Shown here in pieces: positions 45,312 to 53,707 of a stretch of DNA of 64,000 nt. How positions within the stretch are numbered: position 1 is the stretch's first letter; each line of letters opens with the position of its first letter. A program made the position numbers and the translations under genes. The notes under the pieces are model-generated. The model made no database searches. It saw only the letters and a list, made by a program, of their open reading frames with translations, and was not told where the DNA came from. Origin of the DNA: Azospirillaceae bacterium (GTDB taxonomy: Bacteria; Pseudomonadota; Alphaproteobacteria; Azospirillales; Azospirillaceae); the NCBI GenBank assembly GCA_031291675.1, contig JARLIO010000034.1, positions 591,336-655,335 of the forward strand, given 5' to 3'.

Positions 45312-46175
45312 TCACGAATTGGCGGAGGAATTGACGCGGCGCGATGTGCCGTTCGGGACGGCATCAAGGCCGGCGCGCAGCGCGCTGGGCGTCGTCCCCA
45401 GGCGGTGCCGGAATACCGCGGTCATGTGGGCGTGGGAGGAAAAGCCGGCGGCCAGGGCGATGGCGCTCAGATCCACCTCCCCGGCACAGAGCCGCGCCCG
45501 CGCCCGGGCGATCCGGCGATCGATCAGATAATCATGCGGCGCGATCCCCATCGCCGCCTTGAACGCGCGGGCGAAGAACCCTTCGGACAGGGCCAGGGCA
45601 TGGGCCAGGGTCGACACCGACAGGCTGGTATCAAGATTGTCGGCGATCAGGTCGTCAATCCGCTTCAGCCGGTTGGGCGTCAGCCAGCCCGCCGCCGGCG
45701 ACGGGCGAACCGCATCGTCCAGGAAGCAGGCCGCCCGATCGGCCAGCACCGCGACATGGCGCTCGAAAACCGCCGGGTCGGGCGGCAGGGCCTGAAGCAG
45801 CAGGCCGCGAATCGCCCGGGCCGCCGCGATCGCCGGGGGATCAACCGCATCGCTGAAACGCCGGGGCGCCCGCACCACATCGAAGACCGACCCGGGCATC
45901 GTCAACCGCAGATACTCACCCCCGGTCCGCGACAACGAAAACACCTCGCAGCCCGGGGGAACGAAGGCCAGACTGTTGGGCCGGGTGCGAAACGGCTGCA
46001 ACCGATCGCTGGCAAAGGCATGAACGCCATCCTGGCTGTCGAAGGAGAAGCCGATCACAAAGGCATCGGGTGTGTAGCGGGCCTCATAGGGCTGCCGCGG
46101 CAACAGTTCGGCCTGCCACGGTCCGCAGTTGAGCCGCCGGACCGGCTCGATCGCTCCCCGATGAAAACACGACAT
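45312..46175 (-). CDS. AraC-family transcriptional regulator
   Basis: 287 residues. N-terminal sensing part without a clear cupin signature; C-terminal double helix-turn-helix: RLKRIDDLIADNLDTSLSVSTLAHALALSEGFFARAFKAAMG and ARLCAGEVDLSAIALAAGFSSHAHMTAVFRHRLGTTPSALR, a good match to AraC/XylS. Divergent from the threonine-dehydratase-like gene with 183 bp between starts, so it may regulate it. Confidence 0.92.
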   Translation of the reverse strand: MSCFHRGAIEPVRRLNCGPWQAELLPRQPYEARYTPDAFVIGFSFDSQDGVHAFASDRLQPFRTRPNSLAFVPPGCEVFSLSRTGGEYLRLTMPGSVFDVVRAPRRFSDAVDPPAIAAARAIRGLLLQALPPDPAVFERHVAVLADRAACFLDDAVRPSPAAGWLTPNRLKRIDDLIADNLDTSLSVSTLAHALALSEGFFARAFKAAMGIAPHDYLIDRRIARARARLCAGEVDLSAIALAAGFSSHAHMTAVFRHRLGTTPSALRAGLDAVPNGTSRRVNSSANS

Positions 46176-46358
46176 GTCCGCCTGCGCACCCTCCCGTTCC
46201 CGCCATCGCTGCCCCCATCGGCAACGACGGCACCATCATGGCATCGCGCCGCCGCCTCGGGGGGATCTTCGGGGCCCGGCCCCCGATTCCAGGTCAGGAA
46301 TTTGATAGCGGCCCTCGCCCCGGACCGCGAAAATAGCCGAAATTCACGACTGGAAACA

Positions 46359-47354
46359 ATGATGGCACTGGTTTCCCGACCTCTTGTCACCCGGGACGAC
46401 ATCGAACACGCGACACGGATTGTCTACCGTCACATGGCGCCGACCCCGCAATATGTCTGGCCACAGATCTGCGCCAAACTGGGCGCCACCGTGTGGGTCA
46501 AGCACGAGAACCATACCCCCACCGGGGCCTTCAAGATCCGCGGCGGGATCACCTTCATCGACTGGTTGACCAGGACACACCCAAAGACCACCGGGATCAT
46601 CACCGCGACCCGTGGCAATCACGGGCAAAGCCAGGCGCGCGCCGCAACCGCCGCCGGCCTTCGGACCAAGATCGTGGTACCGCACGGCAACTCGCCGGAA
46701 AAGAACGACGCGATGCGCGCCTTCGGCGCCGAGGTGGTCGCGATCGGCCAGGATTTCGACGAGGCCAAGGCCGAGGCGGCACGTCTGGCCTGCGACGAAA
46801 GCCTCTATCCGGTGCCGTCCTTTCATCAGCAACTGGTTGCCGGCGTCTCCACCTATGCCATGGAACTGTTCGCCGCGGCCCCGGACCTGGACACGGTTTA
46901 CGTGCCGATCGGCGGCGGCTCGGGAATTTGCGGCGTGATCGCGGCCCGGGATGCCCTGGGCTTGAAAACCGAGGTCGTCGGTGTCGTGTCAACGGAAGCG
47001 CCGGCGGCAAAGTTGTCCTTCGACAGCGGACATCGCGTCGAGACGGATTCGGCCCGAACCTTTGTTGACGGCCTCGCCGTGCGCATTCCTGTCGACGAGG
47101 CCCTGGCGGTTTACCAGCGCGGGGCCAGCCGCATCGTCGCGGTCAGTGATGACGAGGTCGCGGCAGCCATGCGCATCTATTTCCACGACACCCACAATGT
47201 CGCCGAAGGCGCGGGTGCGGCGGCGCTTGCGGCCCTGTTGCAGGAACGCGAGGTCATGCGCGGCCGGCGCGTCGGCGTGATCCTGTGTGGCGGCAATGTC
47301 GACACCGCTGTCTTCGCCGATGTCCTGCGCGGCGTGACGCCGGTTGTCGATTGA
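46359..47354 (+). CDS. Threonine dehydratase-like PLP enzyme
   Basis: 331 residues; starts at 46359 or 46362. Fold type II PLP enzyme: PLP-lysine Lys59 in HTPTGAFKIRGG, substrate loop TRGNHGQSQA, glycine loop PIGGGSGICG and a C-terminal CGGNVD. No regulatory ACT domain, so it is the short catabolic or racemase-like form. Candidate reactions are Thr/Ser dehydration, or a relative such as the EutB-type enzyme of ectoine use; no ectoine genes are adjacent. Divergent from an AraC regulator. Confidence 0.88.
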   Translation: MMALVSRPLVTRDDIEHATRIVYRHMAPTPQYVWPQICAKLGATVWVKHENHTPTGAFKIRGGITFIDWLTRTHPKTTGIITATRGNHGQSQARAATAAGLRTKIVVPHGNSPEKNDAMRAFGAEVVAIGQDFDEAKAEAARLACDESLYPVPSFHQQLVAGVSTYAMELFAAAPDLDTVYVPIGGGSGICGVIAARDALGLKTEVVGVVSTEAPAAKLSFDSGHRVETDSARTFVDGLAVRIPVDEALAVYQRGASRIVAVSDDEVAAAMRIYFHDTHNVAEGAGAAALAALLQEREVMRGRRVGVILCGGNVDTAVFADVLRGVTPVVD

Positions 47355-47479
47355 TCGCGGCGGCATGACGGGGCACCGCGAGGGCACAGGCCGGCCGCGG
47401 CAAATTTAATCTTCGTGCCGACGGAAAACCGTGGTGAACTCAGCCGATCAGGCCTGTCTCCCGCCTGAAGGGGGCATTG

Positions 47480-49252
47480 ATGAGCGATTCGGTTGATCTG
47501 TCAGCCCTCGCCGCGCAACAGGTCGCCGCGGGCGATGACGCCATCGTCGAAAGCGTGTTGCGCCGCTGTCTGAGCGTCTGTCCCGACCACAGCGCGGTTT
47601 TGCCGGTGCTGGCCGCTTCGCTGCGGACGCTCGCGACCATGACACAGCAACGGGAGCGCTGGGTCGAGGCGACGGTCCTGTGGCGGGCCCTGGCGCGGAT
47701 CGATCCTGGCGAGGCCGCAGCATTGGGCGCGCTGGGGGATCTGTCGGCCCGCACCGGGGATTTCTCCAGCGGCGTCCGTTGGTATTGCCGCGCCCTGACC
47801 GTCGATTCCGATCACCCCACCGGCTGGTCGACGCTGGGCACCGTCGCGGCGGCGTCGGCGGCCGAAAGGCTGGCCTTCGCGGCACATCGCAATGCGATCG
47901 TCCTGGCCCCGGATCGGGGCGCGGGATACGCGTCGCTGGGCGCCACGCTGAGCGCCAGCCGACCGGCCGCGGCCGAAATCGCGTTCAAGCGCGCCGAGAC
48001 CATCGATCCCCCCGTCAGACTCCGGCGCGGCACCGGGGTGCTGGTCAAGATGGATCGCCGCGCCCTGACGCTGGCGCCGCCGCGCCAATCCGGGGCCCTG
48101 GCGATCGATCCGCCGGCCCATCCGCTGGCCGCCAGCCTGGCACTCGCGGCCGACCAGCAATGGGACGCCGCGCTTGCCGCCTGTCCGGACAGCTATGACA
48201 CCGACAGCCGCTACCTGTCCTGGCTGTTGCGCCGGCTCACAGGCGGCGCCAAATCCGATGACGCCTGCCTGCATGACATCATCGACGACGACCAGGACGG
48301 CGGCGGCGCCACCCCGGTCACCCTGTTCCACAAACAGGTGGCGGGAATCGCCGCGGGCGATGCTGTGGCACTGCTCGACCTGTTTGCCGTCGACCTGGCC
48401 CTGCGACCGGCATTGCGGCAGCGGGCCCGCCCCGTCGATCTGCCGGACACAACCTTATGCTGCATTGACGCCAGCCACCCCGGTCTGGCGCTGATCGCCT
48501 TGAAAAACTGCCGGGTGCAGATCCGACCGGCGGCCACTGTTCTGGTGACCGACCGGGCGTTCGAGTGCCCGGGCCTCACGGTGGTCCCGGCAAGAATCGC
48601 TTCGCTGATCGATTACAGCCAGTTTGTCATCAAGGATCTGATCCGGTACGTCGACACACCATTTCTGCTTCTGGTGCAATGGGACGGCTTTGTTCTGGAC
48701 GCCGGCCTCTGGGACGAGAGGTTGCGCGGCATCGACTATGCTGGTGCCCGGTGGGGCGCGATGGACGGCCCTCCGGTGGTGGGAAATGGCGGCTTTTCCT
48801 GGCGATCGCGCCGATTGCTGACCGCCCTGGCTGACCCCGACGTGACCATGACCCATCCCGAAGACATGCAGATCAGTTGCAGCTATCGCCCGCTGCTGGA
48901 ACAGCGATACGGAATTCGCTATGCGTCGGCGGAGATCGCCGACCGCTTTTCCCAGGAATATATCGATGATGGCCGCGGCAGCTTCGGCTTTCACGGCCTG
49001 GCACGGTTTCATCGGGTTCTCGACCCCGGGCTGGCCGCCGCTTTCCTGTCGCGCTTGCCGGTGGGGCGGCGCGGCGGGGTCGATGCGGTGGCCCTGGCTA
49101 TCGCCTACGCCAATGCCGGGATGTCGGCGACCGCGATGGCGCTTGCCGACATTATCCGCGCCGCCGCCCCGGCCACCCCGTTCCGCCCGTTGCTCGACCA
49201 GCTTGATCGCCAGTGCCGACGCGCGCCGCCGTCAGCCCCCAAGGGGCGGTAG
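47480..49252 (+). CDS. TPR protein with C-terminal DUF5672 glycosyltransferase-like domain
   Basis: 590 residues from the ATG at 47480 (AAGGGGG about 7 nt upstream). The N-terminal third has TPR-like helical repeats (VESVLRRCLSVCPDHSAVLPVLAAS, ATVLWRALARIDPGEAAALGALGD, GVRWYCRALTVDSDHPTGWSTLG). The C-terminal part (about 320-540) matches DUF5672: CIDASHPGLALIALKNC, LVTDRAFECPGLTVVP, TPFLLLVQWDGFVLDAGLW, GPPVVGNGGFSWRSRRLL, HPEDMQISCSYRPLLE and GSFGFHG. DUF5672 looks like a GT-A glycosyltransferase. The donor and target are unknown. Its 3' end overlaps the convergent hydrolase by 21 bp. Confidence 0.85.
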   Translation: MSDSVDLSALAAQQVAAGDDAIVESVLRRCLSVCPDHSAVLPVLAASLRTLATMTQQRERWVEATVLWRALARIDPGEAAALGALGDLSARTGDFSSGVRWYCRALTVDSDHPTGWSTLGTVAAASAAERLAFAAHRNAIVLAPDRGAGYASLGATLSASRPAAAEIAFKRAETIDPPVRLRRGTGVLVKMDRRALTLAPPRQSGALAIDPPAHPLAASLALAADQQWDAALAACPDSYDTDSRYLSWLLRRLTGGAKSDDACLHDIIDDDQDGGGATPVTLFHKQVAGIAAGDAVALLDLFAVDLALRPALRQRARPVDLPDTTLCCIDASHPGLALIALKNCRVQIRPAATVLVTDRAFECPGLTVVPARIASLIDYSQFVIKDLIRYVDTPFLLLVQWDGFVLDAGLWDERLRGIDYAGARWGAMDGPPVVGNGGFSWRSRRLLTALADPDVTMTHPEDMQISCSYRPLLEQRYGIRYASAEIADRFSQEYIDDGRGSFGFHGLARFHRVLDPGLAAAFLSRLPVGRRGGVDAVALAIAYANAGMSATAMALADIIRAAAPATPFRPLLDQLDRQCRRAPPSAPKGR

Positions 49253-49873
49253 ACTCAGGCGGGCGCGCTGATTGGAGGCGAAGATGCTGTCGCGCTGCGG
49301 CGGGGCGCCCGATGTCAGCGCCTCGATCCAGGCATCGGTGGTCAGCACCGCGGCAAATCGCGATTGCAGAACGACGCTGAAAGCCCGGTGGATCGCTTCG
49401 GCGCTGACCGTGCCAACCTGGTTGGCGTAGGAGACCGAACCGGTCGCATCATAGAGATGCTCAACCTGCCAGCCGTCATGCAATGCGTGCTTGATCGTGG
49501 AATCGACGCAGTTGTGCGTCATATAGCCGGCAACCGTGAGGATTCCGATATCCTGCCCGGTCAGCCAGGCGGCCAGGTCGGTTCCGGTGAAGGCGCTGGG
49601 GAGCGATTTTTCGATCGAATGCGCCGCCGGCAGTCCGGCGACGACGGGATGCAACGCCCACCCCGGTGTGCCTTTGGCAAAGAGCGGCGCCGTCACCGGT
49701 GCGCTGTTCTGCACCACGATGATCGGGATCTGCGCCGCGACCGCGGCTTGCGCTGCACGGGCAATATTGCGCAGTGAGAGCCGGACATCGGGATATTCGA
49801 TCGGCAGATTGCCCGTCACATATTCATTCTGAACATCGATCAGGATCAGGGCACGGCGGGAAGACGCGGACAT
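49232..49873 (-). CDS. Isochorismatase-family cysteine hydrolase
   Basis: 213 residues from the ATG at 49873, with AGGAG 6 nt upstream; a TTG two codons earlier is less likely. Catalytic set: Asp near the start (ALILIDVQNEY), Lys in SIEKSLPSAF, and Cys in GYMTHNCVDST, preceded by the cis-peptide region typical of the family. Nicotinamidase or similar amide hydrolase chemistry is likely; substrate unknown. Divergent from a GlxA-type regulator that probably controls it. Confidence 0.9.
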   Translation of the reverse strand: MSASSRRALILIDVQNEYVTGNLPIEYPDVRLSLRNIARAAQAAVAAQIPIIVVQNSAPVTAPLFAKGTPGWALHPVVAGLPAAHSIEKSLPSAFTGTDLAAWLTGQDIGILTVAGYMTHNCVDSTIKHALHDGWQVEHLYDATGSVSYANQVGTVSAEAIHRAFSVVLQSRFAAVLTTDAWIEALTSGAPPQRDSIFASNQRARLSLPPLGG

Positions 49874-49976
49874 CGACAACTCCTGTTGGTCATGGGGGGC
49901 CTCGGATCGGCAACAAGGCGACCAGACCTCCGTCCGATCCGGGACGAATTTTCGACCGGAGCGGCGTTACGCGAAA

Positions 49977-50013
49977 TTGGCCTGACTGACATTCTTCGAT
50001 AGGATCAGGCCAA
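49977..50013. promoter_or_regulatory. Inverted repeat before the GlxA-type regulator
   Basis: TTGGCCTGA at 49977-49985 and TCAGGCCAA at 50005-50013, perfect 9-bp arms 19 bp apart, in the shared region between the hydrolase and the regulator gene. Likely operator for the AraC-type regulator. Because the right arm touches an ATG at 50014 that lacks a ribosome site, I place the gene start at 50038. Confidence 0.5.
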
Positions 50014-50037
50014 ATGTCACGACAGCCGAGGCCCCGC

Positions 50038-51072
50038 ATGGACCCCGATATGATCGCCCTGGTCAGTTTCCCCGGAATCAGCACCTTCCATCTCGCCGTG
50101 CCGACGCTGGTTTTTGGCGAGGATCGCCGTGAGGACGGCCTTCCCGATTTCAAGCTGCGGATCTGCGCCGTCACGCCCGGGCCCCTGATCACCTCCTGCG
50201 GCCTGGCGATCGAGGTGCCGCTCGGGCTGGATTGCCTGGCCGAGGCGGGCACCATCATCGTCCCGTCCTGGCGCGATCCCCTCAAACCGCCGCCCGCGAT
50301 TCTGCTGCAAGCCTTGCGCGACGCCCACGACGCCGGGGCCCGGATCGTCGGCCTGTGCCTGGGCGCCTTTGTCCTGGCAGAGGCCGGCTTGCTCGACGAC
50401 CGGCCGGCGACCACGCATTGGCTGTGGGCCGAGCGTTTCGCCGCCCGCTACCCGCGCGTCAGGGTCGATCCCCGGGTCCTTTACATTGACGACGGCGATG
50501 TTGTGACCTCGGCGGGAACCGCGGCGGGCATCGACTGCTGCCTGCATCTGCTGCGGAACCGGGTGGGCGCCCGCGTGACCAATCGCCTGGCACGGCGCCT
50601 GATCGTACCGCCGCATCGACCCGGCGGCCAGGCGCAGTTCATCGAGCAACCGGTCGCCATCACCCGCAGCGATGAAAAGCTGTCCAACACCCTGGCCTGG
50701 GCGCGGACCCGGCTCGCAGAGACGCTGACGGTCGACGGCCTCGCCGATCACGCCGGCATGAGCCGACGGACTTTTACCCGGCGGTTCCAGCGCCTGACCG
50801 GCACGACCGTCATCACCTGGGTGGTCGGGCAGCGGCTGGCCCTGGTGCAACAGCTTCTTGAGGCGACGGACCTGTCGATCGAGCAGATCGCGTCGCGTGC
50901 CGGCTTCGGGACCGCCCTTTCATTGCGGCTCCACTTCCTGAAAGCGTTTGAGACGACACCGTCGGCCTACCGCCGCACCTTTCAAGGAACCGCGCCGGCG
51001 GCTGAAGGGTCCGCCGATCGGCCGGCCCAGGCGTTCGCGGGCACGGCCGCACCGGCGGCTTCACGCCGCTGA
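50038..51072 (+). CDS. GlxA/FtrA-type regulator (DJ-1/PfpI domain plus AraC domain)
   Basis: 344 residues from the ATG at 50038; an ATG at 50014 is possible but abuts an inverted repeat. N-terminal DJ-1/PfpI-like domain with the nucleophile elbow GLCLGAFVLAEAGLLD and TTHW; C-terminal AraC helix-turn-helix: TVDGLADHAGMSRRTFTRRFQRLTG and SIEQIASRAGFGTALSLRLHFLKAF. This architecture is a ligand-responsive activator. Divergent partner: the isochorismatase-family hydrolase. The last 30 residues are an Ala/Pro-rich tail. Confidence 0.92.
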   Translation: MDPDMIALVSFPGISTFHLAVPTLVFGEDRREDGLPDFKLRICAVTPGPLITSCGLAIEVPLGLDCLAEAGTIIVPSWRDPLKPPPAILLQALRDAHDAGARIVGLCLGAFVLAEAGLLDDRPATTHWLWAERFAARYPRVRVDPRVLYIDDGDVVTSAGTAAGIDCCLHLLRNRVGARVTNRLARRLIVPPHRPGGQAQFIEQPVAITRSDEKLSNTLAWARTRLAETLTVDGLADHAGMSRRTFTRRFQRLTGTTVITWVVGQRLALVQQLLEATDLSIEQIASRAGFGTALSLRLHFLKAFETTPSAYRRTFQGTAPAAEGSADRPAQAFAGTAAPAASRR

Positions 51073-51169
51073 GCGTTGTCGCCCTTTCGCGCGACCTAAA
51101 CGCAAAACTGGAGAAATCCCTGAGGCGGCCGAGCATGCGGTCGATCGCTCTCCCGCTCCGATGGGGCTA

Positions 51170-52579
51170 TCAGAGTTGCGGCGTGCGTAAGTGCCATGTC
51201 GTTGCCGTTTGGAATTCGTACCCAATTCGGAAAGCGATCGCCTCGTCATGTCCCTTGCAAACGATTTGCAGGGAGAGCGGCAAACCGCCCGAGGTTGCGC
51301 CGTTGGGTAGCGCCAAGGCGCACATATCCAACGTATTCACGAAGCGGGTGAAGCGCGATGGCGATCGGCTTGTGTCGACGCGATCGACTGGCACGGCCGG
51401 GCTTTCGGTCGTCGGGGTGAGCAGAGCGTCGACCTCGCCCAATGCGTCGGCCATCGCAGCTGCCATGGCACCCCGCTGCTTCTGGGCGCAAAGATATTGT
51501 TGAGCCGAGATGTCCCGGCCGAGGCTAATCCCTATGCGGACAGAGCTGCTGAGCAGAGTTGCGTCATCCTCGATCATCTCGCGAAAATGAGCGTAGGCTT
51601 CGGCATGAACGACCGTCAGGTGGACGGGGAAGCAGTCGTCGAAGCGGAACGGAAGAGCGACATCGACAATTTCGGCGCCAAGCTCTGCCAAGGTTCGAAG
51701 CGACCGATCATAGGCCTCCAAGACCGCCGCGTCGACCCCGTCCCGTTCGACTTGCGGCATGCGTCCCAGCCGAAGCCCTCGCACACCACGCTTCAAGGTC
51801 GGCAGTGGGTCGCTTGCCGGTCCCGTCCCGCCAGCGTGGCCAGGGTCCCGCATGAGGTTATAGAGCAGCGCGGCATCGAGCACCGAGCGGGCAACGGGGC
51901 CGGGCGTGTCCAGTGTTGCGCTCAGCGGTATAATGCCGGCAGTCGAGATGCGCCCGACTGTTGGCTTCAAGCCGGTCAAGCCACAAAAAGCAGCCGGTAG
52001 GCGGACGGAACCGCCCGTATCGGTACCGATTGCCCACGGCGCCAGGCCCGCGGCGACCGCGACACCCGAGCCACTACTCGATCCTCCCGGTATCCGGTGC
52101 GTCGCGCGATCCCATGGGTTCCACGGCGTGCCCATACCTTCGTTGATGCCCCACCCGGTGTAAGCGAGTTCCACGGTGTGGGTCTTCCCGAGGACGATGA
52201 GACCCTGTGCCATCAGCCGCTGCGCGACGGTTGCGGTCACCGCTGTTCGCCGGTTGCGAAAATGTACCGAGCCTGCGGTCGTGATTCGCCCCTTCAGCTC
52301 GATCAAATCCTTCAGGGCGATCGGCACCCCGTGAAACGGCCCGACGGCGTGCCCCGCCTGTATGGCTTTGTCGGCGGCATCGGCCGCAAGGCGAGCCTCC
52401 GCCTGGTAAACTTCGACATAGGCATGGAGTTTGTCGTCGTGCTCGGTGATCCGAGCCAGGAACGCATCGACAACCTCGACCGATGTGACGCGGCCGCTCG
52501 CAATCTCCTCTGCAAGAACCGACACCGGGAGGGACCAGGGATCATCCGCGGTGCTCGAAAGGACTCTGTCTCGGTTCAT
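51170..52579 (-). CDS. Amidase-signature family hydrolase
   Basis: 469 residues. Ser-cisSer-Lys triad: Lys90 (PIALKDLIE), cis-Ser in PGGSSSGSG (about 167-169) and nucleophile Ser191 (GTDTGGSVRLPAAFCG). A free amidase rather than GatA is likely because no gatC or gatB is adjacent. GGAGA precedes the ATG. It lies 140 bp downstream of a HAD dehalogenase on the same strand, and base composition looks less GC-rich than the neighbourhood to the left (visual impression). Probably acquired with the HAD and GntR genes. Confidence 0.92.
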   Translation of the reverse strand: MNRDRVLSSTADDPWSLPVSVLAEEIASGRVTSVEVVDAFLARITEHDDKLHAYVEVYQAEARLAADAADKAIQAGHAVGPFHGVPIALKDLIELKGRITTAGSVHFRNRRTAVTATVAQRLMAQGLIVLGKTHTVELAYTGWGINEGMGTPWNPWDRATHRIPGGSSSGSGVAVAAGLAPWAIGTDTGGSVRLPAAFCGLTGLKPTVGRISTAGIIPLSATLDTPGPVARSVLDAALLYNLMRDPGHAGGTGPASDPLPTLKRGVRGLRLGRMPQVERDGVDAAVLEAYDRSLRTLAELGAEIVDVALPFRFDDCFPVHLTVVHAEAYAHFREMIEDDATLLSSSVRIGISLGRDISAQQYLCAQKQRGAMAAAMADALGEVDALLTPTTESPAVPVDRVDTSRSPSRFTRFVNTLDMCALALPNGATSGGLPLSLQIVCKGHDEAIAFRIGYEFQTATTWHLRTPQL

Positions 52580-52719
52580 GCTTGCGTTCTCCGGCTATCG
52601 GTTGTGGTGCCATCGCATTTCCGGCTACCCAATGGTCAAGGCCAGCGCGCCCTTCCCTCCCGAGCGGGAGTGCTCCTCGGTCGCGCTGACGATGGAAATC
52701 GCAAAAGGGCGACCGGCTC

Positions 52720-53424
52720 TTAGCCGATTGTGGCGAGCATCTCGGCGAGGCTCGCCACGGTGAGGTCTGGGCGTGCCTCCGCTGCACCTTCGCCGGATAG
52801 GCCAAGGAGTCGGCTCGGTCGATTGATCCAGACACACTGCAGGCCGAGCTGATTGGCGGGAGTGATGTCGGCGCGCAGGCTCTGCCCCACATGCAGTACG
52901 CGCGAGCGCGGAATGCCTACGGCCTCAAGATCCGCCAGGGCGGTTTCGAAATGTTCGAGGCTGGGCTTGTATGCACCGACACGCTCCGCGGTCACGACGA
53001 TGTCGAACGAAATGCCCATCTTGCTGCAGGACGACGCGAGCGCGGCATTGTCGATGTTTGAGAGGGCTCCGATCTTTGCGCGAGCCTGGAGTTGCTTCAG
53101 GCCCCTCGGGACATCGTCATAGGACGGCCAGTGATGCGGCGTGGTCGAGAATGCTTCGCGCATGGCCGCAGCCACCGGGACGCCGAAATCGGCAGAGATC
53201 CAGTCGAAGCAGCGGCGAAGGATTTCCGGATAAGGATGGGCCGGGCGCTCCTTTTGAATGACCGCGCGCGCTCCGTCGAACGACATGATGAGGTTTTGGC
53301 CGGTGGCGGTCACGCCAACCTTGGAAGCCCAATCCCCCAGAAACTTGGCGATTGAGGGCTCCCAATCGATCAGGGTTCCATAAACATCGAAGGTGACGGC
53401 GTCGAAATTGGAGAGCCTCAGCAT
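52720..53424 (-). CDS. Haloacid dehalogenase type II-like HAD hydrolase
   Basis: 234 residues. HAD motifs: nucleophile Asp13 (VTFDVYGTLID), motif II GALSNID, Lys in AYKPSLEHF and the C-terminal VGQSLRADITPANQLGL. L-2-haloacid dehalogenase-like members share this layout, but phosphatase activity cannot be excluded. It is the first gene of a pair with the amidase and is divergent from a GntR regulator; a palindrome lies 29 bp upstream of its start. Confidence 0.9.
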   Translation of the reverse strand: MLRLSNFDAVTFDVYGTLIDWEPSIAKFLGDWASKVGVTATGQNLIMSFDGARAVIQKERPAHPYPEILRRCFDWISADFGVPVAAAMREAFSTTPHHWPSYDDVPRGLKQLQARAKIGALSNIDNAALASSCSKMGISFDIVVTAERVGAYKPSLEHFETALADLEAVGIPRSRVLHVGQSLRADITPANQLGLQCVWINRPSRLLGLSGEGAAEARPDLTVASLAEMLATIG

Positions 53425-53452
53425 CGGAACCTCGGTGTTTTAATTAGCGATA

Positions 53453-53465
53453 AACGATAATCGTT
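53453..53465. promoter_or_regulatory. Palindrome 1 near the HAD gene (GntR operator candidate)
   Basis: AACGAT A ATCGTT, a perfect 13-bp palindrome, 29 bp upstream of the HAD start. It shares its core with a second palindrome near the GntR start (53673-53685). Confidence 0.6.
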
Positions 53466-53534
53466 AAATATGCTATTGTTCTGTCGCTCGTCAAGGACCA
53501 TGATGCCCCTGAATTGACGGCCGGAAAAATGCCG

Positions 53535-53604
53535 GCTGGAGCATTTTCCGACCAAGTGGGTTCCGGTTGGACGTAGAAAATGCGACAAAACAAAGACCTG
53601 GAGA
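53535..53604. repeat. Rhizobiales-like intergenic repeat element
   Basis: The stretch resembles a dispersed palindromic element I know from Rhizobiales intergenic regions (GGAGCATTTTCCGACCAAGT, a GTTCCGGTT core, GAAAATGCGACAAAACAAAG). Arms GCATTTTC (53541-53548) and GAAAATGC (53576-53583) are perfect. Identification is from memory of that repeat class; no search was run. Confidence 0.55.
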
Positions 53605-53672
53605 GGGTCTGCGATGCCTCTACGGCGATCTGAACCGACGCACGGTTGCGTCTTTTCCGCTCGCCTGAAGCC

Positions 53673-53685
53673 AGCGATTATCGCT
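53673..53685. promoter_or_regulatory. Palindrome 2 near the GntR gene
   Basis: AGCGAT T ATCGCT, a perfect 13-bp palindrome, 22 bp before the GntR start. Same CGATNATCG core as palindrome 1, so both divergent genes may be controlled by one regulator. Confidence 0.6.
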
Positions 53686-53707
53686 TCAATGTTCGAAAGG
53701 GCCGGTC

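Noticed and set aside
47355..47479. Possible riboswitch or small RNA before the DUF5672 gene
   Set aside because: I examined the 125 bp for cobalamin, glycine and similar consensus elements and saw no convincing core.
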